From the NCBI GenBank assembly GCA_903915225.1, contig CAIWSB010000066.1:1-38358 (forward strand): a stretch of 38,358 nt of DNA, written 5' to 3'. The position numbers and the translations under genes are program-made. The notes beneath the pieces are model-generated. The model was not told the origin of the DNA and ran no database searches. It saw only the letters and a program-made list of their open reading frames with translations. This document shows, one piece after another, positions 23,547 to 31,727 of the stretch (positions are counted from its first letter, which is position 1; the number at the start of each line of letters is the position of its first letter). This stretch comes from an uncultured Candidatus Woesearchaeota archaeon (GTDB lineage: Archaea > Nanobdellota > Nanobdellia > Woesearchaeales > B29-G15).

Positions 23547-24191
23547 ATGAACAAAACAGATAAGATACTGGAGATTCTGGAATCCCAGTACAGAGGTTAT
23601 TTTGAGCCACTCCACAGCAAGTTGGGTAACGGTAATTATCCTTTCCGGGTCCTAATTTCCACAATCCTTTCACTAAGAACCAAAGACGCTGTGACTGCAA
23701 AAGCATCTAAGCAGCTCTTCAACCTTGCAGATACCCCACCGGGTATTCTCAAACTCACAGAAGCCCAGATACAAAAAGCAATTTACCCGGTTGGATTCTA
23801 CAAAACAAAGGCTCGCACTATTCGAAATCTGTCAAAAACAATCCTAGAAAATGATGGCAAGGTGCCCGACACTATGGATAGGCTTCTTGCCCTCAAGGGA
23901 GTTGGGCGCAAAACAGCAAACCTTGTGCTTTCAGAGGGTTTTGGCAAACCCGGGCTGTGTGTTGACACGCATGTCCACAGGATAAGCAACCGTCTTGGTC
24001 TGGTCAAAACTAAAACCCCTGAGCAGACGGAGTTTGCCCTCCGTGAATTGCTCCCTCAAAGGCATTGGAGGGGATTCAATACTATGCTCGTTGCCCACGG
24101 GCAGCAAGTTTGCAATCCAATCTCACCGAAATGTTCAATCTGCAAACTGTATAATCTGTGTGAAAGGCGGGGTGTGGAAAAACACAGGTGA
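23547..24191 (+). CDS. nth: endonuclease III (HhH-GPD, 4Fe-4S)
   Basis: 214 residues, normal length. It removes oxidised pyrimidines and cleaves abasic sites in DNA base-excision repair. The helix-hairpin-helix LLALKGVGRKTANLVL includes the catalytic Lys of the GRKTA motif, and the catalytic Asp lies in CVDTHVHR. The C-terminal 4Fe-4S cluster is CNPISPKCSICKLYNLC with C-x6-C-x2-C-x5-C spacing. All are intact. TTTTTTAAGA at 23513-23522 is the likely TATA. The last ~105 bases of the gene plus 17 downstream bases are repeated at 25753-25875. Confidence 0.95.
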   Translation: MNKTDKILEILESQYRGYFEPLHSKLGNGNYPFRVLISTILSLRTKDAVTAKASKQLFNLADTPPGILKLTEAQIQKAIYPVGFYKTKARTIRNLSKTILENDGKVPDTMDRLLALKGVGRKTANLVLSEGFGKPGLCVDTHVHRISNRLGLVKTKTPEQTEFALRELLPQRHWRGFNTMLVAHGQQVCNPISPKCSICKLYNLCERRGVEKHR

Positions 24192-24208
24192 GTTTGAGAG
24201 TCCTGCTG
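24086..24208 (+). repeat. 123-bp direct repeat, copy 1 (3' end of nth)
   Basis: Spans the last ~35 codons of the intact nth gene and 17 bases after its stop. It matches 25753-25875 at an offset of 1667 bases; by eye I count two mismatches (24089 and 24113). Upstream of 24086 the similarity decays gradually. Confidence 0.85.
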
Positions 24209-24221
24209 ATAGATTATACAA

Positions 24222-24230
24222 AATATTTTA
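24222..24230 (+). promoter_or_regulatory. TATA-like box for the B12 radical SAM gene
   Basis: AATATTTTA, about 65-73 bases before ATG 24295, which leaves a leader of roughly 40 bases. It lies just inside the inserted segment, after copy 1 of the direct repeat. Confidence 0.35.
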
Positions 24231-24294
24231 TACTTCTCCCCTTTATCCAGGTTGTTACCTTAAAACTAAGCTCAAAAAAAAGATTTGAAGAATA

Positions 24295-25689
24295 ATGAAC
24301 ATTCAGCTGTTTAATGCACCCTCAGAAGTTATTGAGGATATCTCAACACCCCCAATAGGCATGGCCATTTTGGCAAACAATCTCAAAAAAGCGGGCGTAC
24401 AAGTTTTTCAGGATGACCTTTACATCAAATCCGTGAGGCTATTGCCACGGCAATTTATGGAAAAATGGGCCGGAGGTTACCTAAAGCATTGCCTTGAATC
24501 TGGGAAAAAAGAGCAGCTCTCCTCTTTTTCTAAGAAAGTGCTTAGCAATACCCGAATACGGGCGGGAAATGTTGGGATATCAATTGCATCTCATTATCAA
24601 ATGTATCCGGGCATGGCATTGGCCTCTTATTTGAAAGAAAAAGGTTACAATGTTTACCTTGGCGGGCAAATGTTTTCAATCGTAGATAACGGGTTAATCA
24701 TAAAGACATTCCCACGATTGCCACAAATATTTCCCAACCAACTTGAGTTCTTTAGTTATTTGAAATCCAGGGGAGAAATAGCTGGATTTGATTTAACTTC
24801 AATCTTCCCAAATTTTGAAGGGGTCCCATGGAAGCTTTACAGAACATGTATTGGCAATAGGAGAGAGAATGTAATTCCTTACGCCCATGAAATGGGGTGC
24901 AATCGGAGATGTGTTTATTGCGTAACCTCTTTTACTCCTTTCATCCCAGGGGATCCACTCCCGGAGAAAATCCGCCAGATTATATGGTTAAAAAGAGAGT
25001 ATAACTCAAATTATTTTTTCTTCTGTGATTGCGCAATTAACAATGACCGCGAATATTTTCTCCAGTTAATAGATGAGTTACCCAAGGTTGGAATCCGCTG
25101 GGGTTCTTTTGCAGCATTGTCATATATTGATGGAAATGTTGCCAAAAAGCTAAAAAAATCAGGATGCTCGCACCTTTTGCTGGGAATGGAATCTGGCAGC
25201 AACCGGGTTCTAAGACTAATGGGAAAACCCCAAACAGTTGAAAGCAGCAGTAAAATCTTGAGATGCCTTTGGGAAGAGGGGATATTTGTTTTTCTCACAA
25301 TGATAGTAAATTTTCCTGGTGAAACTGATAAAGAATTTCTTGAAACAAGGGATTTCCTTTTTAAAAACCAAAAGTACATCGGTGGAATAAGCATTAATGC
25401 ATTCAACCTCAATGAGAATTCAATTATCCTTAAACAACCGGAAAAATATGGTATTCGGCCTTTAGGCAGGCAGGATTTCATCTATTACAGATATGAATCA
25501 GAAAAACTCTCATGGGATCAAATTGAAGCTGAGGGATTGAGAAAGAAGAGCGAACTGGAGAGAGTAATGAACATGGTTAGTTTAAAGAAAATTTTAAAAC
25601 ACCCCTTTTCAAAATTGAAAAACCACCTCTACGCGAAATTAGTGCTTAGATCCTATCCATGCGACAGGCTTTTTGATTATAAAACTTAA
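24295..25689 (+). CDS. B12-binding-type radical SAM enzyme
   Basis: 464 residues. The N-terminal ~150 residues follow the cobalamin-binding fold of the BchE/TsrM-like class (ISTPPIGMAILANNLKKAGV, then GISIASHYQMYPGMALASYL and YLGGQMF), though the DxHxxG motif for base-off binding is absent. The radical SAM motif is MGCNRRCVYC (C202, C206, C209), and FPGE (IVNFPGETDKEF) ends the core. The family includes methyltransferases and oxidative cyclases; the substrate is unknown. The gene is richer in A/T than its neighbours and lies between two copies of a 123-bp nth-derived repeat, which suggests it was inserted. It has a weak ribosome site (GAAG) and no visible operon partner. Confidence 0.8.
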   Translation: MNIQLFNAPSEVIEDISTPPIGMAILANNLKKAGVQVFQDDLYIKSVRLLPRQFMEKWAGGYLKHCLESGKKEQLSSFSKKVLSNTRIRAGNVGISIASHYQMYPGMALASYLKEKGYNVYLGGQMFSIVDNGLIIKTFPRLPQIFPNQLEFFSYLKSRGEIAGFDLTSIFPNFEGVPWKLYRTCIGNRRENVIPYAHEMGCNRRCVYCVTSFTPFIPGDPLPEKIRQIIWLKREYNSNYFFFCDCAINNDREYFLQLIDELPKVGIRWGSFAALSYIDGNVAKKLKKSGCSHLLLGMESGSNRVLRLMGKPQTVESSSKILRCLWEEGIFVFLTMIVNFPGETDKEFLETRDFLFKNQKYIGGISINAFNLNENSIILKQPEKYGIRPLGRQDFIYYRYESEKLSWDQIEAEGLRKKSELERVMNMVSLKKILKHPFSKLKNHLYAKLVLRSYPCDRLFDYKT

Positions 25690-25752
25690 TAGGGAGAAAT
25701 GACTCGGGGCAGTTTGAGTAATATCATTCTTCAACAATGGCTTCAACTCCGC

Positions 25753-25875
25753 GCTGGTTGCCCACGGGCAGCAAGTTTGTAATCCAATCTCACCGAAATG
25801 TTCAATCTGCAAACTGTATAATCTGTGTGAAAGGCGGGGTGTGGAAAAACACAGGTGAGTTTGAGAGTCCTGCTG
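25753..25875 (+). repeat. 123-bp direct repeat, copy 2
   Basis: Near-identical copy of 24086-24208 (about 121 of 123 bases) located 64 bases after the B12 radical SAM stop. The two copies bracket 1544 bases holding that gene. After 25875 the sequence diverges and leads into the aminotransferase promoter. Confidence 0.85.
25754..25858 (+). pseudogene. 3' fragment of nth (endonuclease III)
   Basis: The fragment reads in frame from LVAHGQQVCNP through the 4Fe-4S cysteines to the same stop codon as nth. It lacks the N-terminal domain, the HhH motif and the catalytic Lys and Asp, so it cannot be active. No start or promoter precedes it. It is a relic of the duplication that brackets the radical SAM gene. 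A different frame through here gives an open run of ~60 codons, which is a shadow. Confidence 0.85.
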
Positions 25876-25924
25876 GAAATAGGGCATCTGTTACCGGCAT
25901 TAACGCAAGCACCAAAGCGTAAGA

Positions 25925-25975
25925 CTTTTATACCTACTAATCATACCTTGTAATATGAATTCTGCCCGGGGGGGA
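25925..25975 (+). promoter_or_regulatory. promoter and ribosome site of the aminotransferase gene
   Basis: CTTTTATAC at 25925-25933 predicts a transcript start near 25957. A G-run at 25968-25974 lies 6 bases before ATG 25981. Confidence 0.5.
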
Positions 25976-25980
25976 TTTGT

Positions 25981-27423
25981 ATGGTTGAAGCCACAAGATA
26001 TGATAAGAATCTGCTTTTTTCAGAGCGCGCGATTAAGCAGCGTCCGTCATTTGTGAGGCAAATGCTTGCCCTGTTGCAGGAGCATCCCGAGATAATTTCT
26101 TTTGCTGGTGGTTTGCCTGATCCAGAGACCATGCCCACAGAAGAAATGTTCAAATGTCAGCAGCTCCCAATTGACTTGGTTTCCCCGGAAGGCAAGGCTA
26201 TCGCTGAAAAGCACCTCAAACAGCTAGGGCTGAAGCGCTTTGCAGGCGACCTCAAGCGTGAGCTCAACTACTGCGCCACCACTGGCCGCGGGCATTTCAA
26301 GGGGGAAATGGTAAAGCTGCTCAAGGAGCTCACCGGGGTTGAATACGGCAAGGATGAAATCCTGGTCTGCAATGCAGGTCAACAAGGAATATCACTCATG
26401 GCCCGGGCCTTTCTTAATCCACATGACGTGGTTTACACTTATGGAAATACTTACGTGGGGGCCATTCCCGCCTTCGAGTTGGTCGGGGCTGTGAAACGGG
26501 GAATTCCCGTAGACAAGAGGGGGATTGTAATTGACAAATTGGTGGAAGACCTTGAAAGAACTGTCCCAAATCCAGATTTGAGCCACAAGGTTAGAGTTCC
26601 TGGGCAGCTATCGATTAAGGAGCTTGAGGAGATTATAGAAAGGGAGAAATCAATTGTTGATAAAGACCGAAGAGGGAAGATGGTTTACATCAACGCATTC
26701 TATGACAACCCCAACCAGACTGTGCTTCCCAGGGAGAGGGCTGAGAAACTGGTGAAACTGGCATATAAATACAACCTTGTTATTTTTGAGGATGAGCCTT
26801 ACGGTGAGGTGGGATTCCTAGACGGCGAGTTCAAGCACGATGGTTTGCCCTATTTGAACAAGATTGGCAAGGACATGCAGAAAGGGCTTGGAGAATCGTC
26901 AAATCCTGTGCTCTTCCTGTTTACCATCTCTAAAATAATATTCCCTGGCTCAAGGCTGGCTGTGCTGGCTGGTGATGCAGAGTTCATAGATAAGATACAA
27001 GTCATTGAGCAGGCAGACTCCCTCTGCCCATCAACCAAAGCTCAGGCAGAGGTTGCCACATACCTCATGAATTATGACATTGCAGAGCACATTGACATAC
27101 TCAGGCGGGGCTATAAGGCCAAGGGGGATTTGTTTGAGAGTGAGCTACAGAAAACCAAACACCTGTGGCCGCTCATTGAGGGATATAATCGCGGCCCGTT
27201 GTTTTTCTTTATCACATTCAAACCTGGCGTTGCTGTTTCAGAGATGTTCACAGAAGAAAACATACTCAAGTATGGTGTAATGGCAGTCCCGGGAAAATTC
27301 TGTGGGGATGAAACAGACTTAACCGTTAGGTCAAACCAGGGGTTTGCATCCCCAGACCAGATCAAAGAGGGGCTAAAACGCTGGGACAGGCTTGCAGAGG
27401 ATTTATACCCCTCAAAAAGGTAG
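25981..27423 (+). CDS. class I/II PLP-dependent aminotransferase
   Basis: 480 residues. It transfers an amino group between an amino acid and a 2-oxoacid. Fold-type I signatures are ISFAGGLPDPETMP near the N-terminus, the cofactor contacts YDNPNQTVLPRERAEKL and FEDEPYGEVGF, and the PLP lysine K318 in FTISKIIFPGSRLAVLAG. The Arg that binds the substrate carboxylate lies in VRSNQGFASPDQI. The pattern is closest to the 2-aminoadipate/aromatic (LysN/ARO8-like) subgroup. The segment between residues 175 and 240 (LSIKELEEIIEREKS, with Lys/Glu) is a longer insertion than usual. Substrate is not deducible. Confidence 0.9.
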   Translation: MVEATRYDKNLLFSERAIKQRPSFVRQMLALLQEHPEIISFAGGLPDPETMPTEEMFKCQQLPIDLVSPEGKAIAEKHLKQLGLKRFAGDLKRELNYCATTGRGHFKGEMVKLLKELTGVEYGKDEILVCNAGQQGISLMARAFLNPHDVVYTYGNTYVGAIPAFELVGAVKRGIPVDKRGIVIDKLVEDLERTVPNPDLSHKVRVPGQLSIKELEEIIEREKSIVDKDRRGKMVYINAFYDNPNQTVLPRERAEKLVKLAYKYNLVIFEDEPYGEVGFLDGEFKHDGLPYLNKIGKDMQKGLGESSNPVLFLFTISKIIFPGSRLAVLAGDAEFIDKIQVIEQADSLCPSTKAQAEVATYLMNYDIAEHIDILRRGYKAKGDLFESELQKTKHLWPLIEGYNRGPLFFFITFKPGVAVSEMFTEENILKYGVMAVPGKFCGDETDLTVRSNQGFASPDQIKEGLKRWDRLAEDLYPSKR

Positions 27424-27468
27424 TTTTTGCTTCAAAACCGTTTCTCCTCTCTAAAATAGTGAAAAAGG

Positions 27469-27477
27469 TTTATAAAG
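27469..27477 (+). promoter_or_regulatory. TATA box of the single-span protein gene at 27500
   Basis: TTTATAAAG, 23-31 bases before ATG 27500, so a leaderless transcript is likely. Confidence 0.55.
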
Positions 27478-27499
27478 TGAGCAATCCAAACTCTCCTCT

Positions 27500-28369
27500 A
27501 TGGCAATCATCACTTGGGATAAAAATTCTGCCAGCGCGGCAAAATGGGCAATAATCGGATTAGTTGTTGTTGTTTTAATCCTTATAGCAGTGGCTGCTCT
27601 TGTGAAAAAAGGCCCTGCTCAAGATGTAAGGAAGATGGCTTATTCGAATGTTGACCTTGAGAGCTTCAATGAAGCATTTACTAAGGAGTGTCCAGACATA
27701 TCCACTTGCCCTATGGAGCAGGTTAGCTCATTCATAGGGAAATATATAGATGAAGGTATCCCCGTGGATCAAATCCCAAGAAGTTTTGAGCTAAGAACAG
27801 ATATCTCGGCAAGGATTGCTGCGCAGAAGAGCAATCTTGTGACAGTAAAGAACTTCTGGGAGAATCTCGACACATTGTCTTCCGGAATTGCCTTGGGTTT
27901 GCTGAGCCATGAAGACCAGCTATCCTGGATTGACACCCTAGTTTCATACAATTCAGCAGATTTCTGCTCCAGGCTCTATGACTTGGAACCTGACAAAAAC
28001 CCAGATGTAATTTTGGGAAGGGATAGAGAAGGGTATGGATACTTCTGCCATGTGAAATGGATTGATACAATCTATACGCTAATATACACAGTCACCCAGA
28101 AGCAAGGTAATATTGACTTTTTCAAGGACAGCCCAGACTATGAAATCATAAAAGCTAAGCTTTGCAGGGATATTAGTAAATTCGCAACAAAAACCGATTA
28201 CTTCAATTATCTTTATGGATACGGCTGGAGCTATGTAAGGCAGTACAGGTTCTGTAACATCCCTCTGCCAGAAAGCGAGGTTGCCAGGATTAGAGAGTTG
28301 GTAAATGGTGGGACAAGGACCGACCCTGAAGAGGAAGCCTACAGGCAGGCCTACGCCACGCTGGTTTAA
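27500..28369 (+). CDS. single-span membrane protein of unknown function
   Basis: 289 residues. After a polar start (ITWDKNSASAAK), residues 16-36 form one hydrophobic helix followed by KKGPAQDVRK, so the bulk of the protein sits on one side of the membrane, most likely outside. The exported region is helical and carries several Cys (ECPDISTCP, DFCSRLY, YFCHVKW, KLCRDI, RFCNIP), enough for two or three disulfides. Aromatic residues are frequent (YGYGWSYVRQY). I do not recognise a family. Its TATA and stop (28369) are closely flanked by separate promoters, so it appears monocistronic. Confidence 0.7.
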   Translation: MAIITWDKNSASAAKWAIIGLVVVVLILIAVAALVKKGPAQDVRKMAYSNVDLESFNEAFTKECPDISTCPMEQVSSFIGKYIDEGIPVDQIPRSFELRTDISARIAAQKSNLVTVKNFWENLDTLSSGIALGLLSHEDQLSWIDTLVSYNSADFCSRLYDLEPDKNPDVILGRDREGYGYFCHVKWIDTIYTLIYTVTQKQGNIDFFKDSPDYEIIKAKLCRDISKFATKTDYFNYLYGYGWSYVRQYRFCNIPLPESEVARIRELVNGGTRTDPEEEAYRQAYATLV

Positions 28370-28378
28370 TCCCTAAAC

Positions 28379-28388
28379 TTATTTAAAC
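28379..28388 (+). promoter_or_regulatory. TATA box of the GT-C-like gene
   Basis: TTATTTAAAC, 23-32 bases before ATG 28411, a leaderless start. Confidence 0.55.
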
Positions 28389-28410
28389 CTCTTTCTTTAT
28401 TCTATTTAAT

Positions 28411-30213
28411 ATGCGGAAGCAATCTGTTTGGATTCTCATATTACTTCTAGTTATTCAGGTGGTATTGACAAACAATTACCTGCCCTTTGAAAAGATTTGG
28501 GATAAAAACCCGGTAATAACCTATGATTATCCCTTACACCTGCATTCCCTCCAATTGATGAGGGATTCTTTGTCTATGGGCAAGCCTTCCATAATCCCAT
28601 ATGATTTTAGTGCAGGGATTGGTTTCTGGGGATATGCACCAAAGTTCTTTCATCTTGGGATTCTCAGCTTTTCTCTACCCAACCTTAACCTAACTATCCT
28701 TTTCAAACTCTACCTGTTTATTTCAAATCTCTTTCTGCCTTTTTTCCTGTATCTCACATCAAGGAACTTTGGTATAAGCAAGAGAGGGAGTATAATCTCT
28801 CTGGGGATTGCGATAATTCTATGGAATTTCTCAAGTGTTCATAGCTACAATAGTTATGGCCTGCTGCCCTTCTTTGAATTCGTGGTAATGTGGCTCTTTG
28901 CAGTTTCATTTATAGTAAAGTATTGCATCACAGGAAAGAAGAAATTGCTTTGGATATCAACCATACTGTTGGTTGGCACATACCCCCTTCATGAGTATTT
29001 TTTCCCCCTCTCCGCGCCACTTATTTTTCTGCTCATCTCTTACATTATCCTAAAATTTAAGTCAAATTGGAAATATCTACTCCTTGCCCTAAATGTGTTA
29101 ACTGCCCTTTTTTTGGTATTTGCCGCATGGGAAATTGTTGGAACACCCTTAAGTGTGTTTCACCAGGAATCTGGGTTTTCAGAAGTTCTCTTTGAAATTC
29201 AATCCTCTCCATTACCAACAATAGTCCTCATTTTAGGCCTGCTGGGGCTGGTTTATTCTCCTTTAAAAAAGCCAATCCTTTTTGTTATTATTCCCTTCCT
29301 CCTAATCGGGTTTTTTGGTGGAGGCAAACCACTCATTTGGATGCTTCATCCCCAGAGGTTCCAATTCCTTGCCTTTTTTTTAATGGTGCCTTTCTCTGCC
29401 CTTTTTCTGGAAAAATTATTCTTGAAGAAAATGTGGCTTTTGGGGCTTACCCTCCTATTCCTTTTGGTGTATGTTTGTCTCTCTAGCTATTCTCCAAGAG
29501 AGATTTGGGAGCAGAAACTCTCAACCGAACCGCCTGAGAATACAGTTCGACTGTTGGGGTGGCTTTCCAATAACACAGACAACAATGGGAGAATCCTCCT
29601 TGAGGGATCGGGCACTAGGAGCGGACATATTTACGGGGGGAGCTACCCTTCCCTCTTTCCTTCGATACTGCATAGAGAATTCGCAAGCAATGAATTCCAT
29701 TACGTTAATGCCGACCTACACTATCTCTCCTTAGGGGAAGGCGACCTGCTCTGTGATGGGCGGGTTAATGATAATGGGAATGTAATAAACTTGCCAATCC
29801 AAACTTTGCAATGTGAGGATTTGGTGAGTTACATTGACATATTTAATGTGCATTGGGCAGTGATATGGGATAACAACTCCAAAGAGAGATTCTCCACCTG
29901 CCCTGAATTCAAACAGACTGCGGAAATTGGGAATTTCAGCATTTTTGAGCCAATAGTTAAACCCACTTACTTCTACTTGGGAAACGGGTCAATTAGCGAA
30001 GACAAGAAGGGTGCACTTTTTTTAAAATCAACAGCAAAAATGGTTGTCCTAAAATATAGGTGGGCTCCTCAACTGACTAAATTTGGAGTTTTCCCTTTCA
30101 AAGCCAACGTTTTCGGAAAGTTTAATATGACACTTATTGAAATTAATAACCCCGGAGAAAGTGTGCTCCTACCGTTTTATATGAATAATAACGGTGAATT
30201 GCTAGCAAGATAA
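28411..30213 (+). CDS. polytopic membrane protein, GT-C-like glycosyltransferase candidate
   Basis: 600 residues. About ten to twelve hydrophobic spans fill residues 5-370, then a ~230-residue exported domain. After span 1 the loop NPVITYDYPLHLHSLQLMRD has the Asp and His residues expected where GT-C enzymes bind the lipid-phosphate sugar donor. The following YDFSAGIGFWGYAPKFFHLG also fits this class. GT-C enzymes transfer sugars from dolichol-linked donors on the outer face. The exact family is unsure. The C-terminal domain contains Cys and NNT, NFS, NGS and NMT sequons. Possibly involved in glycosylation of pilins or surface proteins, but no direct partner is adjacent. Confidence 0.65.
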   Translation: MRKQSVWILILLLVIQVVLTNNYLPFEKIWDKNPVITYDYPLHLHSLQLMRDSLSMGKPSIIPYDFSAGIGFWGYAPKFFHLGILSFSLPNLNLTILFKLYLFISNLFLPFFLYLTSRNFGISKRGSIISLGIAIILWNFSSVHSYNSYGLLPFFEFVVMWLFAVSFIVKYCITGKKKLLWISTILLVGTYPLHEYFFPLSAPLIFLLISYIILKFKSNWKYLLLALNVLTALFLVFAAWEIVGTPLSVFHQESGFSEVLFEIQSSPLPTIVLILGLLGLVYSPLKKPILFVIIPFLLIGFFGGGKPLIWMLHPQRFQFLAFFLMVPFSALFLEKLFLKKMWLLGLTLLFLLVYVCLSSYSPREIWEQKLSTEPPENTVRLLGWLSNNTDNNGRILLEGSGTRSGHIYGGSYPSLFPSILHREFASNEFHYVNADLHYLSLGEGDLLCDGRVNDNGNVINLPIQTLQCEDLVSYIDIFNVHWAVIWDNNSKERFSTCPEFKQTAEIGNFSIFEPIVKPTYFYLGNGSISEDKKGALFLKSTAKMVVLKYRWAPQLTKFGVFPFKANVFGKFNMTLIEINNPGESVLLPFYMNNNGELLAR

Positions 30214-30221
30214 AAAGGAGC

Positions 30222-30326
30222 TTAATTCTTATTAGTTAAACTACTAAAGTCAATAAACCTGTGTAGGAGTGCCCTCTTTATCTTTCCAATAGCTTCCAGA
30301 ATTTTTTCCGTTTTTCCTTTGAACAT
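30222..30326 (-). CDS. possible 34-residue small protein
   Basis: The reading frame runs from ATG 30326 to TAA at 30222-30224. The product (start MFKGKTEKILEAIGKIKRAL) is basic and looks like an amphipathic helix followed by a polar tail. The case for a real gene is the promoter: GTTTAAATATT at 30347-30357 on the same strand is 21-31 bases before the ATG, identical to the TATA box of the radical SAM gene at 18149-18159. No homologue is recognised and the length is close to chance, so it may equally be a noncoding transcript. Confidence 0.35.
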   Translation of the reverse strand: MFKGKTEKILEAIGKIKRALLHRFIDFSSLTNKN

Positions 30327-30426
30327 AACGCTTCTCAAGGGTACCTAATATTTAAACTTTTCTGTGGATAATTTTGAGGGTGGACGCCCACTTTTAGTTA
30401 GAATTTGAAGAAAATTTTTTAAGAAA

Positions 30427-30437
30427 AATATTTAAAC
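30427..30437 (+). promoter_or_regulatory. TATA box of methylthiotransferase-like gene
   Basis: AATATTTAAAC, 22-32 bases before ATG 30459. It favours this ATG over GTG 30441, which lies too near the box. Confidence 0.55.
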
Positions 30438-30458
30438 TCAGTGGGGTTTGGGGAGAGA

Positions 30459-31655
30459 ATGGTTCAGCGCTTTTTTCTCTGCTCCACTTGGCACTGCCCA
30501 GAAAGGGGACAGGACTTGCACCTGCTCAGGAATCACCTTTTGGCAAATGGCTATGAGGAAACCAATTCAATAGGTAAGGCAGATGTAATTATTGTGTGCA
30601 CATGTGCTGTCCTAGAGTTCAGTGAGAACGAGGCGCTAAAAATAATAAGGGGCGTTTATCATGCAAAGAAAAATGGTGCAAAGGTTATTGTTGAAGGCTG
30701 CCTGCCCGTGATAAACCCAAAAAAGCTTGAGAGTATACATCACGGACCCGTTCTTATACCACGTAAACTCGAACAGATAGACAAGATACTCCATCTCAAA
30801 GTTCCGCTCGGGGGGGCTCACTACAGCGGCAAATTGGATTCAAATGTGTCTCTCGTGAGGATTTTAAGCTCTCTCAGAATCAACGGGCTTGCGTCTCTGA
30901 TTATGAGGGGGTACAATTATTTGTGTGAAGGGAAATACGAAACCTATTCAATACGAATCAACATGGGCTGCACAGGGCATTGCACCTACTGCGCAATAAA
31001 AGGGGTGCATGGCGATATAGTTAGTAAGAGTGTCGATTTGATAGTCTCAGAATTTAAGAGGGGCTTAAAGGAAGGATACCATTCAATTTTATTGTACAGC
31101 GTGGATGTTGCAGGGTATGGACGGGATATTGGCACAAACTTCACTCACCTGCTTGAAAAAATCTTTGAGATTCCAGGAAATTACGAGGTTAAACTCTACA
31201 ATTCCCTCAACCCTGGTCTCTTAATGGAACAGGGAGAAGAATTCATAAGGGTGCTGGGGGCCAATAGGGGGCGGATCCGCAGTATCATTCTATCAATAGA
31301 ATCTGGCAGCCCAACGGTGCTAAAAAGAATGGGCCGCGGAAAGCTTAACCTAGACAAGCTGAAAAAATATTTAAAAAGAATAAAGCGAGAGCTTCCAGAG
31401 GTGGAACTCCTGGGGCAATTCATGATTGGCTTCCCTGGAGAAACCGAGAAAGACTTTTCTGCAACATTAAACTTTATTGATGGCATTGATTTTGGAATGA
31501 TCTCCTTCTACAGGGCAGAGATTAGGCCGAACACGCCCGCTGCCAAAATGCCAGGAAGGTTGGCACCAAAAATAATAAACAACAGAATAAAGAGGTTTAA
31601 AGAGTTCCTCACCCGCAATGGTTTGAAATTCAAATTCGAAAACCCCGTTCAATGA
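30459..31655 (+). CDS. methylthiotransferase-like radical SAM enzyme, divergent
   Basis: 398 residues. An N-terminal UPF0004-like domain carries Cys at C8, C13, C47, C49 and C81 (FFLCSTWHC, VIIVCTCAV, VIVEGCLP), and the radical SAM motif NMGCTGHCTYCAIK has C171, C175 and C178. SIESGSPTVLKRMGRG and GQFMIGFPGETEKDF complete a MiaB/MtaB-type core, which adds a methylthio group to tRNA A37 (t6A in the archaeal/eukaryal branch) or to a protein. No C-terminal TRAM domain is present: the protein stops about 40 residues after the core. Since a tRNA substrate usually needs TRAM, another substrate is possible. The t6A enzyme Sua5 is encoded elsewhere in the window. Confidence 0.75.
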   Translation: MVQRFFLCSTWHCPERGQDLHLLRNHLLANGYEETNSIGKADVIIVCTCAVLEFSENEALKIIRGVYHAKKNGAKVIVEGCLPVINPKKLESIHHGPVLIPRKLEQIDKILHLKVPLGGAHYSGKLDSNVSLVRILSSLRINGLASLIMRGYNYLCEGKYETYSIRINMGCTGHCTYCAIKGVHGDIVSKSVDLIVSEFKRGLKEGYHSILLYSVDVAGYGRDIGTNFTHLLEKIFEIPGNYEVKLYNSLNPGLLMEQGEEFIRVLGANRGRIRSIILSIESGSPTVLKRMGRGKLNLDKLKKYLKRIKRELPEVELLGQFMIGFPGETEKDFSATLNFIDGIDFGMISFYRAEIRPNTPAAKMPGRLAPKIINNRIKRFKEFLTRNGLKFKFENPVQ

Positions 31656-31694
31656 ATCTTTTTCTCGCTTTTAAGTCCACACTCCATCACAACA

Positions 31695-31705
31695 AATTAT
31701 TTAAG
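31695..31705 (+). promoter_or_regulatory. TATA box of the winged-helix gene
   Basis: AATTATTTAAG, 23-33 bases before ATG 31728, a leaderless start. Confidence 0.5.
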
Positions 31706-31727
31706 CGCTCCATGCATCGCTTAAGCC

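Noticed and set aside
25737-25922. 61-residue plus-strand frame after the B12 radical SAM gene
   Set aside because: It reads the duplicated nth fragment out of frame; the same alternate frame exists over intact nth.
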